Assembly (NCBI GenBank): GCA_937983065.1
Contig: CALKAL010000195.1
Span: 1-30,464 of the forward strand
Source of the DNA: an uncultured Bacillaceae bacterium
GTDB lineage: Bacteria; Bacillota; Bacilli; Bacillales; Alkalibacillaceae
DNA: 30,464 bases
Reading direction: 5' to 3'
This document shows, piece by piece, positions 15,546-23,803 of the stretch. The stretch's first letter is position 1; each line of letters opens with the position of its first letter. The translations under genes and the position numbers were made by a program. Under the pieces are notes generated by a model. It was not told the origin of the DNA and did no database searches. It worked only from the letters and a program-made list of their open reading frames with translations.

Positions 15546-16469
15546 TTATTGTTGTTCTGGTGTTAAAATCGTATCCGGGTCAATAAAGCTATACCCTTGC
15601 TCTTGAAGCCCTTCTACAATGTGAGGTAATGCTTCCTTCGTCCATTCTCTGTCATGCATTAATAAATTAGCACCAGGCTTTAATAATGAATAATCAACAC
15701 CAACTTCAGGTCCTTCACCCGTCACCATTGCTTCGATTAGCTTATCTTTATCCATATACGGTTCAAAATAATCATAGCCATATGTCCAATTCATTAAAAG
15801 CATTCCTTCATCCTCAACGAGCTTGGATGCATAATCCGTATTGGCGCCGTGGGGAGCTCTGAAAAACTTTGGCTTTTCTCCAATCACTTCTTCGATTAGT
15901 TCATTTAAGCTTATAATTTCTTCATATTGCTCTTCTTCAGAAATTTGTTGTAAATTTTTATGGGAATATGTATGATTACCAATCGCAAATCCCATGTCAT
16001 GAATTTCTTTTAAAACAGCTTGCTTTTCTTCCGTATTAATAAAATGTCCGTTGACAAAAAATATTGCTGGAACATCTAATTGTTTTAACGTTTTTGCCAT
16101 CTCTAATCCGTTTTTATCGGGAACATCATCAATTGTAATTAAAACGACATTCGGATCGGCATCATCAATCGGAGCAAATCCACCAATTCCGACGATTTCA
16201 TACATAATTTCTTTTTCCTCAATGGTTTCTTCTTCTGCCTGATGATTATCATCGTTTGTATTTTGTCCCTTTTCACCCGCTTCATCGACTTCATCCACTT
16301 CAGATTCGACAACTTCTGTTTCTTCTAAATCTTTTTCGTTTTCTGTTTCTTTATCTACTTCTTCTGATTGATCTGTTCTGTTATCATCTTCTGCTTCTTC
16401 GTTTCCATTTTGCGTACAACCAAATAAGATGATTGAAACGAAAATCAATATGAATCCTAATTTTTTCAA
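15546..16469 (-). CDS. Polysaccharide deacetylase lipoprotein (NodB family)
   Basis: A 307-residue lipoprotein (signal ending LFGC, lipid Cys18), then a strongly acidic linker (about 24-88, mostly Glu and Asp), then a NodB deacetylase domain. All five family motifs are visible: TIDD (Asp114/115, where TFDD is usual), HTYSH (His166, His170), RAPHG (204-208), YDYFEP, and LLMHD (His272). It most likely deacetylates a cell-wall sugar polymer outside the membrane; the substrate is unknown. TTG 16469 is chosen because GAGGGGGAGC lies just upstream and the signal peptide starts there with KKLGF; a longer frame to 16544 would bury the signal. It occupies the place between pdhD and yktA where B. subtilis has slp and speA. 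Confidence 0.88.
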   Translation of the reverse strand: MKKLGFILIFVSIILFGCTQNGNEEAEDDNRTDQSEEVDKETENEKDLEETEVVESEVDEVDEAGEKGQNTNDDNHQAEEETIEEKEIMYEIVGIGGFAPIDDADPNVVLITIDDVPDKNGLEMAKTLKQLDVPAIFFVNGHFINTEEKQAVLKEIHDMGFAIGNHTYSHKNLQQISEEEQYEEIISLNELIEEVIGEKPKFFRAPHGANTDYASKLVEDEGMLLMNWTYGYDYFEPYMDKDKLIEAMVTGEGPEVGVDYSLLKPGANLLMHDREWTKEALPHIVEGLQEQGYSFIDPDTILTPEQQ

Positions 16470-16502
16470 GTAAGCTCCCCCTCTATTTGATGTTAGTGGA
16501 CC

Positions 16503-16533
16503 GGTGATTTCTTTTGTTTCGACTAAAATCACC
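16503..16533. repeat. Inverted repeat in the deacetylase leader
   Basis: Arms GGTGATTT and AAATCACC (8 bp, 15-base loop) lie 34-64 bases before the TTG start of the deacetylase gene. A TATAAT on the minus strand (16572-16567) would place this in the 5' leader, from about +27. It could be an operator or a leader hairpin. The -35 hexamer for that promoter is poor. Confidence 0.4.
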
Positions 16534-16659
16534 ATTTTCACCATAAAATTATGTCGCTTTAATTCTATTATAGTTCATATTTTGACAAAACGGATGAGAC
16601 TTTATACTACTTTTTATGGAAATTTGGAGTACTTCAATCTTTTATTCAAAATTTGGCTA

Positions 16660-16707
16660 AAATTAAAAGGATATACGCTCATTTTAAACGGTGAGCATAT
16701 ACCCTTT
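16660..16707 (-). terminator. pdh operon terminator
   Basis: Sixteen bases after the pdhD stop, the minus strand has AAAGGGTATATGCTCA pairing with TGAGCGTATATCCTTT. This 16-bp stem has two G-U pairs that form only in the minus transcript, a 10-base loop, and then TAATTTTA. It ends pdhABCD. Confidence 0.85.
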
Positions 16708-16722
16708 GATTATTTATAAAAT

Positions 16723-18132
16723 TTATTTAGCAATATGAATTGGTAAACCTAAAGCAACATCAGCTGCTTCCATGACTGCCTCACCTAAAGTTGGATGAGC
16801 ATGAATCGTTAAAGCTAGATCCTCAGCCGTCATGCCTGCTTCAACCGCTAAACCAATTTCTGCGATAATATCACTCGCATTCGGTCCAGCTACTTGACCA
16901 CCAATGACAAGACCGTCTGATTTACGGGTAACGAGTTTAACAAAACCATCTGTATCATTTAACGATAATGCTCGGCCGTTAGCTGCAAACGGGAATCTGC
17001 CAACTGTTACGTCGTAGCCAGCTTCTTTTGCTTCTTTTTCTGTGTAACCGACACTTGCTAATTCTGGATCTGAGAATACGACGGCAGGAATACCTAAATA
17101 GTCGATTTCAGATTTTTCACCACTGATTGCCTCAGCTGCGATTTTCCCTTCATAAGAAGCTTTATGTGCAAGTGGAGGCCCTTCAACAATGTCGCCAATC
17201 GCATAAATATTACTGACGTTCGTACGGCATTGTTTATCAATATTAATTAAACCGCGGTCAGTCATGTCAATTCCGACTGATTCAAGTCCCATTTCATCCG
17301 TATTCGGACGTCTACCAACTGTTACTAATAAGTAATCGGCTTCAACCGTTTTTTCCTCACCTTTTACTTCATACGTAACTTTCACACCGTCTTTTGTTTC
17401 TTCAACACCTTTAGCCATTGCCTCAGTAATGATTTCAACGCCTTTACCTTTGAGGCGTTTTTTCACTAACTGAGTCATTTGCTTTTCAAAGCCACCTAAA
17501 ATATCTTTTGTTCCTTCTAGAATCGTCACTTCTGTACCGAAGCTTGCATAAGCTCCACCTAGCTCCGTTCCAATGTATCCTCCACCGATGACGACCATTT
17601 TCTTCGGAATTTCTTTTAAGTTTAACGCACCTGTTGAATCCAATACCCTATCTGAATAAGGGAACTGTTTTAATTCAATTGGGCGGGAACCTGTTGCAAT
17701 AATACAGTTGTTGAACTTATATGTTTGTGATTGCTTATCATCCATAACTTTTGCCGTGTTTTGATCGACAAAATAAGCTTCACCTTTAACAATATCAACC
17801 TTGTTTGCTTTCAATAAGCTTTCAACACCACCAGTTAATCTACCAACAACTTGACCTTTCCATTCTTGAACTTTGTTAAAATTAACGGATACCTTTTCCG
17901 CAACTATTCCTAATTCGTCACCAGATTGAGCTTGTTCAAATCGATGACCTGCAGAAATAAGTGCTTTAGAAGGAATACAGCCTACGTTTAAGCAAACGCC
18001 ACCTAGATTTCCTTTATCAACAATTGTTACTTTTTGTCCGAGTTGTGCGGCACGAATAGCGGCTACATAACCACCAGGACCAGCGCCGACGACTAGTGTG
18101 TCTACTTCTACTGGAAAATCACCTACAACCAT
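16723..18132 (-). CDS. pdhD: Dihydrolipoamide dehydrogenase, E3 of pyruvate dehydrogenase
   Basis: E3 reoxidises dihydrolipoyl groups of the PDH complex with FAD and NAD+. The 469-residue protein has the FAD-binding LVVGAGPGGYVAAIRAAQ (broken here at its N-terminal glycine motif), the redox disulfide GGVCLNVGCIPSKAL (Cys47, Cys52), the NAD motif VVIGGGYIGTELGG, the second FAD motif IYAIGDIVEGPPLAHKA, and the catalytic HAHPTLGEA near the C-terminus. ATG 18132 follows GGAGGCG, which overlaps the end of pdhC; the gap is 3 bases. It may also serve other 2-oxoacid dehydrogenases. Confidence 0.98.
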   Translation of the reverse strand: MVVGDFPVEVDTLVVGAGPGGYVAAIRAAQLGQKVTIVDKGNLGGVCLNVGCIPSKALISAGHRFEQAQSGDELGIVAEKVSVNFNKVQEWKGQVVGRLTGGVESLLKANKVDIVKGEAYFVDQNTAKVMDDKQSQTYKFNNCIIATGSRPIELKQFPYSDRVLDSTGALNLKEIPKKMVVIGGGYIGTELGGAYASFGTEVTILEGTKDILGGFEKQMTQLVKKRLKGKGVEIITEAMAKGVEETKDGVKVTYEVKGEEKTVEADYLLVTVGRRPNTDEMGLESVGIDMTDRGLINIDKQCRTNVSNIYAIGDIVEGPPLAHKASYEGKIAAEAISGEKSEIDYLGIPAVVFSDPELASVGYTEKEAKEAGYDVTVGRFPFAANGRALSLNDTDGFVKLVTRKSDGLVIGGQVAGPNASDIIAEIGLAVEAGMTAEDLALTIHAHPTLGEAVMEAADVALGLPIHIAK

Positions 18133-18135
18133 ACT

Positions 18136-19419
18136 TTACGCCTCCATCATGATTAATTGTGGGTCATTTAATAACCGTTTAATGTGATTCATTGCATGTT
18201 GAGCTGTCGCGCCATCAATCATACGGTGATCGAAGCTTAATGAGACAGCTAACACGGGTGCAACGACGACTTCTCCATCAATAACAACTGGTTTTTCACT
18301 AATGCGACCAATTCCTAAAATAGCTACTTCTGGATGGTTAATCACAGGAGTGAACCATTGTCCGCCAGCTGAACCGATGTTTGTAATCGTACATGATGCA
18401 CCTTTCATTTCCTCTGATGTCAGTTTACCATCACGGGCTTTCGTTGCCAACTCATTAATCTCACCTGAAATTTCAAAAATTGATTTACGATCAGCATCTT
18501 TAACGACTGGAACGAGCAAGCCACGATCTGTATCTGCTGCAATACCGATGTTGTAATAATGTTTATGAATAATTTCTTCTGTTTCATCATCATAAGAAAT
18601 ATTTAAAATTGGGTATTTCTTCAATGTTGAAACTAATGCTTTTACAACATACGGTAAATAAGTTAACTTAATCTCTTGCTCTAAAGCAATTTCTTTAAAT
18701 TTCCTACGGTGATCCACTAATGCTGTCACTTCAACTTCATCCATTAAAGTAACATGAGGCGCCGTCTGTTTTGAATGAACCATCGCTTTAGCAATCACAC
18801 GTCTTATGCTACTAATTTTTTCGCGAGTTTCTGGATACTCTCCTTGTACGACGATTTGTTTGCTTTCCGTAGCTTCCGTTTGAGACGTTTCAGCGGATGG
18901 AGTTTCCTCCGCTTTTGCAGCTGGTGCGTCTCCACTTAGGAAGTTATCAATATCTTCTTTTAAAATACGCCCATTTTTACCTGTACCTGCCACTTGTTGA
19001 ATGTCAACGTCGTGATCTCGGGCATATTTTCTAACTGAAGGCATCGCAATGACACGTGACTTATCTGCTACTTCTGTCCCTTGCTCTTCTTGTTCAACTT
19101 TCTTTTCTTCCTGGGGCTGAGCTTCTGCTTTTTCCTCTTCGACAGCATCTGCTTCATCCTCAGTACTACTTGATTCGTATCCTTCAGCATCAATTTTTAT
19201 TAACGTTTCTCCAACTGTTGCAACTTCACCTTCTTGGAATAAAAGTTCTAAAACCGTTCCTTCAACAGGTGATGGGATTTCAACAACAGCTTTATCATTT
19301 TGAATTTCACATAATACGTCATCTTCTTTAATCGTATCGCCAACATTTACAAACCATTTTACGATTTCCCCTTCGTGAATTCCTTCACCAATATCGGGTA
19401 ATTTAAATTCAAATGCCAC
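18136..19419 (-). CDS. pdhC: Dihydrolipoamide acetyltransferase, E2 of pyruvate dehydrogenase
   Basis: E2 forms the core of the PDH complex and passes the acetyl group to CoA. The 427-residue protein has one lipoyl domain (1-78, lipoyl-lysine Lys43 in QNDKAVVEIPS), a Glu/Ala/Gln-rich flexible linker, a peripheral-subunit-binding domain (about 122-163, MPSVRKYARDHDVDIQQV), a second linker, and the catalytic domain (about 200-427) with SFDHRMIDGA (His398). GTG 19419 is chosen because GGAGGGAAG sits 5 bases upstream and other Bacillus E2 proteins start at AFEFKLPDIGEG. It is 18 bases downstream of pdhB. Confidence 0.98.
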   Translation of the reverse strand: MAFEFKLPDIGEGIHEGEIVKWFVNVGDTIKEDDVLCEIQNDKAVVEIPSPVEGTVLELLFQEGEVATVGETLIKIDAEGYESSSTEDEADAVEEEKAEAQPQEEKKVEQEEQGTEVADKSRVIAMPSVRKYARDHDVDIQQVAGTGKNGRILKEDIDNFLSGDAPAAKAEETPSAETSQTEATESKQIVVQGEYPETREKISSIRRVIAKAMVHSKQTAPHVTLMDEVEVTALVDHRRKFKEIALEQEIKLTYLPYVVKALVSTLKKYPILNISYDDETEEIIHKHYYNIGIAADTDRGLLVPVVKDADRKSIFEISGEINELATKARDGKLTSEEMKGASCTITNIGSAGGQWFTPVINHPEVAILGIGRISEKPVVIDGEVVVAPVLAVSLSFDHRMIDGATAQHAMNHIKRLLNDPQLIMMEA

Positions 19420-19437
19420 TAATCTTCCCTCCATTCT

Positions 19438-20415
19438 TTAGAAATTAATAGACTGCTTTACCTTTTCAATAATATCCTCATAATTTGGTAACCAAACTTC
19501 TTCTGCTTCAGAGAATGGGTAAACAGTATCTGGAGCAGCCACTCTTAAAACTGGTGATTCTAAATGTAAAATTGCACGCTCTTGAACTTCAGCCACAATA
19601 TGGGATGCAACTCCCGCTTGACGTTGTGCTTCTTGGATAACGACAGCACGGTTTGTCTTTTTAACTGATTCGATAATCGTTTCAATATCAATCGGCATGA
19701 CCGTTCTTAAATCGATTACTTCCGCACTAATATTTTCCTTTTCTAACTCTTCAGCTGCTTTTAGTGCCGAATGAACCATCGCCCCGTAAGCAATTAATGT
19801 GACGTCCGTTCCTTCACGTTTCACCTTCGCTTTTCCTAATTCAACCGTATATTCTTCTTCAGGTACTTCTTCACGGAATGAACGATATAGCTTCATATGC
19901 TCTAAATAAATAACTGGGTCATTATCTCTAATCGCAGAAATTAAAAGGCCTTTCGCATCATACGGATTAGATGGAATGACAACTTTTAAACCAGGTTGCT
20001 GTGCCATTAATCCTTCTAAACTATCCGCATGAAGTTCTGGGGTATGTACGCCGCCCCCAAACGGAGATCGAATCGTAATCGGTGCATGCCACCTACCACC
20101 GGAGCGATAGCGCATACGTGCAGCTTGACCAACAACTGCATCCATCGCTTCATAAACAAAACCAAAAAACTGAAGCTCTGGTACCGGACGAAACCCTTGA
20201 GTTGAAAGTCCGACAGCTAGCCCGATAATTGCAGATTCTGCTAGTGGAGTATCGAATACACGATCTTCTCCAAACTGCTCTTGTAATCCTTCAGTCGCAC
20301 GGAACACACCACCGTTTACACCAACATCTTCCCCAAAAACAAGTACGTTTTCGTCGTTTTCAAGTTCAACACGAAGGGCGTCCGTAATCGCTTGAATCAT
20401 AGTCATTTGTGCCAT
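19438..20415 (-). CDS. pdhB: Pyruvate dehydrogenase E1 beta subunit
   Basis: The beta chain of E1, which with PdhA decarboxylates pyruvate on thiamine diphosphate. The 325-residue length is the family norm. Typical features are NVLVFGEDVGVNGGVFRATE, DTPLAESAIIGLAVGLS, EAMDAVVGQAARMRYRSGG and the C-terminal transketolase domain with VIDLRTVMPID. The start ATG 20415 is 3 bases after the pdhA stop; the AAAAGGAG ribosome site lies inside pdhA, about 12 bases upstream, which is a little far. Confidence 0.97.
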   Translation of the reverse strand: MAQMTMIQAITDALRVELENDENVLVFGEDVGVNGGVFRATEGLQEQFGEDRVFDTPLAESAIIGLAVGLSTQGFRPVPELQFFGFVYEAMDAVVGQAARMRYRSGGRWHAPITIRSPFGGGVHTPELHADSLEGLMAQQPGLKVVIPSNPYDAKGLLISAIRDNDPVIYLEHMKLYRSFREEVPEEEYTVELGKAKVKREGTDVTLIAYGAMVHSALKAAEELEKENISAEVIDLRTVMPIDIETIIESVKKTNRAVVIQEAQRQAGVASHIVAEVQERAILHLESPVLRVAAPDTVYPFSEAEEVWLPNYEDIIEKVKQSINF

Positions 20416-20418
20416 CGC

Positions 20419-21507
20419 TTAATTCGACTCCTTTTCTTTATATTCTTCCATCTGCTCCTGTAAATGGCTTGGAAGTTCTTCATACATAATTGAAATTAAA
20501 TCTGTCACTTTCTGTTTATCAACTTGGTCAGCTTGCTTAATCGCATCTCTTATTTCTTCTTTTGCTCTTTCAATCACTTCATTTTCTTTCTCTTCGGACC
20601 AAAGACCTTTGTTTTCTAAGAAAATACGGAAGCGAATGATCGGGTCTTTTTTCTCCCATTCATCATCTAAATCTTCAGAACGGTAACGAGTCGGGTCATC
20701 TCCCGCCATCGTATGCGGTCCGTAACGATACGTTAATGTTTCAATTAATGTCGGTCCTTCACCATTAACCGCACGCTCTCTCGCTTCTTTTACAACTTGA
20801 TAAACAGCCAGTACATCCATTCCGTCAACTTGGAAGCCTGGAATTCCAGCAGCTGCTGCCTTTTGAGCAATTGTTTTTGCTGCCGATTGCTTTTCTACAG
20901 GCGTAGAAATAGCAAAGCGGTTATTTTGAACGATAAATACAGCTGGAACTTGGAAGGCACCTGCAAAGTTAATTCCTTCATAGAAATCACCTTGGGATGC
21001 TCCACCATCACCAGTGTACGTAATTGCAATATTTTTCTTACCACGACGCTTTAATCCCATAGCGACCCCAGCAGCTTGAATATATTGCGCTCCAATAATA
21101 ATTTGTGGACTAACCGCGTTCACGTCTTCAGGCATTTGGTTTCCGTGATAATGACCACGGGAAAATAGAAACGCCTGGTATAGAGGTAAACCGTGCCAAA
21201 TTAATTGAGGTACATCACGATATGCTGGAAGCAGAAAATCTTCCTTCTCAAGGGCGAAATGGCTTCCAATTTGCGATGCTTCTTGACCAGCAGTCGGCGC
21301 ATAGAAACCGAGACGTCCTTGACGGTTTAAAGCAATTGAACGTTGGTCCAAAATTCGTGTATAGACCATACGTGACATTAACTCAACAAGCTCCTCATCC
21401 GAAAGATCTGGCATCGCCTCTTCATTAACGACCTCGCCTTTTTCATTAATAATTTGAATCACTTCGAACTTCTTTTCAATACCTTCAAGTGGACTTTTAA
21501 AGCTCAC
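20419..21507 (-). CDS. pdhA: Pyruvate dehydrogenase E1 alpha subunit
   Basis: The alpha chain of E1 binds thiamine diphosphate through GDGGASQGDFYEGINFA and a following QNNRFAIS. The phosphorylation-loop region YRYGPHTMAGDDPTRYR is also present, as in all E1 alpha chains. I start it at GTG 21507 (362 residues) because AAGAGGTGAC ends 6 bases upstream and the remaining N-terminus (SFKSPLEGIEKKFEV) aligns in length with Bacillus PdhA. Upstream in-frame ATG codons at 21567 and 21546 have no ribosome site. It is the first gene of pdhABCD, with a leader of about 150 bases. Confidence 0.97.
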   Translation of the reverse strand: MSFKSPLEGIEKKFEVIQIINEKGEVVNEEAMPDLSDEELVELMSRMVYTRILDQRSIALNRQGRLGFYAPTAGQEASQIGSHFALEKEDFLLPAYRDVPQLIWHGLPLYQAFLFSRGHYHGNQMPEDVNAVSPQIIIGAQYIQAAGVAMGLKRRGKKNIAITYTGDGGASQGDFYEGINFAGAFQVPAVFIVQNNRFAISTPVEKQSAAKTIAQKAAAAGIPGFQVDGMDVLAVYQVVKEARERAVNGEGPTLIETLTYRYGPHTMAGDDPTRYRSEDLDDEWEKKDPIIRFRIFLENKGLWSEEKENEVIERAKEEIRDAIKQADQVDKQKVTDLISIMYEELPSHLQEQMEEYKEKESN

Positions 21508-21803
21508 TATCGTCACCTCTTCCTTCCTACAAAATATTTTGTTCATTATCGTTTCCAATTTGTGCACCTACTAATCTTTTTTAAATTAGCAAGGCACGTT
21601 AAAATAAAAACTGTTATAAATATAATTAGAACTAAGACTAATACAAGACTGTATTAATTTAAGTTTATCTAACTAGCCATTTTTCGTCAATCCTTTAATA
21701 TTGTACTGTTTATCAAGATTTTCATTTAAAAAAATTAATCAAAAACATGCATCTGTTATATTAAAATAATAATTCTGTGATATAACAGTTTATTGTTGCT
21801 TAG
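21508..21803 (-). promoter_or_regulatory. pdh operon leader and upstream region
   Basis: No gene is visible between the pdhA start and the ykyA terminator. It holds the pdhA promoter (listed separately), a palindrome overlapping the expected transcription start (TAATACA, 4 bases, TGTATTA; 21639-21656), a leader of about 150 bases, and a cre-like TGGAAACGATAATG inside the leader (within 21541-21560, minus strand) that matches the cre core but not its 3' end. Further upstream is a 9-bp perfect inverted repeat (CTGTTATAT / ATATAACAG, 21753-21788). Confidence 0.5.
21662..21690 (-). promoter_or_regulatory. Probable pdhA promoter
   Basis: On the minus strand TTGACG (21690-21685), a 17-base spacer and TAAACT (21667-21662) give a sigma-A promoter, predicting a start near 21655. 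No terminator lies between it and pdhA. Confidence 0.55.
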
Positions 21804-21840
21804 TACAAAAAAACGCACTAACCTATTCGTTAGTGCGATT
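21804..21840 (-). terminator. ykyA terminator
   Basis: The minus strand has CGCACTAAC, a 6-base loop, GTTAGTGCG (9 bp perfect) and then seven T, 16 bases after the ykyA stop. It separates ykyA from the pdh operon. Confidence 0.9.
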
Positions 21841-21853
21841 CTGTATTAATACA

Positions 21854-22519
21854 CTATGACCCATTTTCGACAAATCTCACGTCTAACTCAGAGGACTCAT
21901 AAAACTCTTTTTTCAATCTGTTAAATTCTTCGGTAAACTCATTAAACTGATTTTGAAAATCAACGACTGATTCATAAGTTTCATTAACCCGATCCACTTG
22001 ATTGTTTAACGTATCTTGATCCAATGATTCATCTTTCAACAGGTTGTACAATTTTAAATCTTCTTCAATCGATTTTTTATAACTAGCAAATAAATTTTCA
22101 AAGGCTTCATACCGGTTATTCATCATCTCAACCATTTGATTTGCTGTTTCTTGTGATTCTTCATTTAAGTCTTCAATGAATTCATCGATTAAATCAAACT
22201 CTTCTTTTGCTGCTTTGATACTTTCCATCTCCTGATCTAACAATTTGTCACGTTGTTCTGCTACAGCAATCGCTTCATCAGCAATCGTTTGAACCTCTTC
22301 TAATTCATTCATATTTATTTCAATCATTTCACTGTACAATTCATTTTCTTTTCGCTCTAATTCCACTAATTCTGCTTGGGCATTTTTAAACACTTCTTCA
22401 AGCTCGACGGATCTTTCTAAATGGGGGTGCATATCTTCTGCTGCATTGTATTGGTTAGAGCAAGCACCTAATAGAGCAATAACTGTAACAAAAACTAATG
22501 TTGAGATGAATCGTTTCAT
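21854..22519 (-). CDS. ykyA: YkyA-type cell-wall-binding lipoprotein
   Basis: A 221-residue lipoprotein (signal ending LLGAC, lipid Cys20) whose mature part is almost entirely helical, with a high Glu/Asp, Leu and Asn content and long predicted coiled coils. It contains no Cys after the lipobox and no enzymatic motif. This matches YkyA, which lies directly upstream of pdhA in B. subtilis and is described as a putative cell-wall-binding lipoprotein. It starts at ATG 22519 behind AGAAAGAGGG. A strong terminator separates it from pdhA. It is divergent from def. Confidence 0.88.
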   Translation of the reverse strand: MKRFISTLVFVTVIALLGACSNQYNAAEDMHPHLERSVELEEVFKNAQAELVELERKENELYSEMIEINMNELEEVQTIADEAIAVAEQRDKLLDQEMESIKAAKEEFDLIDEFIEDLNEESQETANQMVEMMNNRYEAFENLFASYKKSIEEDLKLYNLLKDESLDQDTLNNQVDRVNETYESVVDFQNQFNEFTEEFNRLKKEFYESSELDVRFVENGS

Positions 22520-22658
22520 TAAAAATCCCTCTTTCTATGTTCATTAAGTCTACATAAAAGTATAACATATATTATAATAACTCTTTGGTATCATTTTTGC
22601 ATTTTTTTAAGTAATTTATGTTAAAATATTTATGGCAATTGATGAAAGGATGAAGAAA

Positions 22659-23216
22659 ATGATTACGATGGATGACATCGTCAGAGAAGGGGATCCGATT
22701 TTAAGGCAGCGTGCCGAGGCAGTTGATCTACCTCCAACTGAAGAAGAAATTAGTATATTAAATAAAATGCACGAGTTTCTCATAAATAGTCAAGATGAAG
22801 AAATTGCTGAAAAATATAACTTAAGAGCAGGCGTCGGACTTGCCGCTCCACAGATCGGTATTTCAAAACGTATGATTGCTGTTCATTTCACCGATGCTTC
22901 TGATAAAGAGTATAGTTATAAATTGTTTAATCCGAAAATTGTTAGTCACGCGATGGATTATACTTATTTACCAAATGGGGAAGGCTGTTTAAGTGTTGAC
23001 CGAGAAGTTCCTGGTATCGTCCCACGTTATACAAAAATTACTGTTAAAGCTACGACCACTGAAGGAGAAGAACTGAGGCTACGGCTAAAAGGCTACGCAG
23101 CCATTGTTTTTCAGCATGAAATTGACCATTTAAATGGTATTATGTTTTACGATCATATTAATAAAGATAACCCACTAGAAGTACCCGAACATTATAAAAC
23201 ATTAGATGATCTTTAA
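22659..23216 (+). CDS. def: Peptide deformylase
   Basis: A metalloenzyme that removes the formyl group from the N-terminal Met of new proteins. The 185-residue product shows the three deformylase motifs: GVGLAAPQIG (about 58), EGCLSVD (the metal-binding Cys) and FQHEIDHLNG (two metal His and the catalytic Glu). The insertion-bearing sequence and 185-residue length fit the Gram-positive type 2 class (YkrB-like). I start at ATG 22659 since AAAGGA lies 8 bases upstream and the Bacillus protein begins MITM; an in-frame ATG at 22632 has no ribosome site. Confidence 0.96.
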   Translation: MITMDDIVREGDPILRQRAEAVDLPPTEEEISILNKMHEFLINSQDEEIAEKYNLRAGVGLAAPQIGISKRMIAVHFTDASDKEYSYKLFNPKIVSHAMDYTYLPNGEGCLSVDREVPGIVPRYTKITVKATTTEGEELRLRLKGYAAIVFQHEIDHLNGIMFYDHINKDNPLEVPEHYKTLDDL

Positions 23217-23221
23217 GGAAT

Positions 23222-23258
23222 AAAAGTGCTGGCTTATATTAAAGTCAGCACTTTTGTA
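23222..23258 (+). terminator. def terminator
   Basis: AAAAGTGCTGGCTT pairs with AAGTCAGCACTTTT (14 bp, with one G-U pair that forms only in the plus transcript), 5 bases after the def stop. The tail is TTTTGTATT. Confidence 0.85.
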
Positions 23259-23290
23259 TTAAATTTGTTTAATATTAGTACGTTAAAGTA

Positions 23291-23296
23291 TATAAT
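23291..23296 (+). promoter_or_regulatory. Possible promoter upstream of the micro-ORF and rpoY-rnjA
   Basis: A perfect TATAAT lies after the def terminator, but no good -35 is found at 16-18 bases. If used, it would transcribe the 27-codon frame and then rpoY-rnjA with a leader of about 280 bases. The rest of 23260-23412 shows nothing else I can name. Confidence 0.3.
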
Positions 23297-23412
23297 AAAA
23301 GTAGAAACTGTTAGTGTAGATGTATTCATTCTTTTTATTCGTTCAAAATATATATAACCATTCATCTCAATCTAGTTTTAACGAGTGGAAATATCATACA
23401 CAAAGGAGTTGT

Positions 23413-23496
23413 ATGTCCATGTTAAAACGGTTAAAAGAGAAAATAAAAGAACGAATCAAAAGAGCAATTCGTTCTAAAAAGACAGCAAAAATTTAA
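23413..23496 (+). CDS. Possible 27-residue cationic peptide
   Basis: A short frame begins ATGTCCATG, with the second ATG at 23419 placed 10 bases after a perfect AAAGGAG (23402-23408); the first ATG is only 4 bases away. The encoded peptide has ten Lys and Arg each or nearly so against two Glu; by count it carries 8 Lys, 5 Arg and 2 Glu. A Leu/Ile residue recurs every three or four positions, so it should form a basic amphipathic helix. It contains LKRLKEKIKERIKRAIR. It may be a real small protein or a leader peptide of rpoY-rnjA, which follow on the same strand. I do not know a family for it. Confidence 0.5.
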   Translation: MSMLKRLKEKIKERIKRAIRSKKTAKI

Positions 23497-23578
23497 TCGT
23501 CTTTAATGCTCATTTGCATTTAGATATAGCTAAGGATAGGTATGGTCGGAGAAACATTTAAGTAAGGAGAGATAAAAA

Positions 23579-23788
23579 ATGATTTACAAAGTTTTATACC
23601 AAGAAAAGTTAAACGAAGCTCCAGTTCGTGAACAAACAAAAGCTTTATATATCGAAGCTGAAAGTGTAAGAGAAGTACGGGAAAAGCTAGCCGACCGTGA
23701 AATTAATATTGAACATGTCCAAGCATTAAGTGAGAAGCATTTAGAATATGAACAGCAATCCGAGTATTTTAAGCTTGAAGAAGTATAG
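23579..23788 (+). CDS. rpoY: RNA polymerase epsilon subunit
   Basis: A 69-residue protein of the RpoY (YkzG, DUF1447) family, a small subunit of Firmicutes RNA polymerase that binds near the downstream side of the core and is thought to protect or tune it. The sequence starts MIYKVLYQEKLNEAPVREQT and has the typical alternating charged pattern, ending with YEQQSEYFKLEEV. ATG 23579 follows AAGGAGAG. It lies 15 bases upstream of rnjA, the conserved pairing in Bacilli. Confidence 0.94.
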   Translation: MIYKVLYQEKLNEAPVREQTKALYIEAESVREVREKLADREINIEHVQALSEKHLEYEQQSEYFKLEEV

Positions 23789-23803
23789 GGATGATTCGTT
23801 TAA

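Noticed and set aside
16504..16719. Plus-strand frame of 71 codons, plus a TTGACA at 16581 with TATACT 15 bases later
   Set aside because: The spacing is too short for a normal promoter, there is no ribosome site, and the frame runs into the pdh terminator.
18302..19331. Plus-strand frames within pdhC
   Set aside because: Shadows of the pdhC coding sequence and of its repetitive linker; no starts with ribosome sites.
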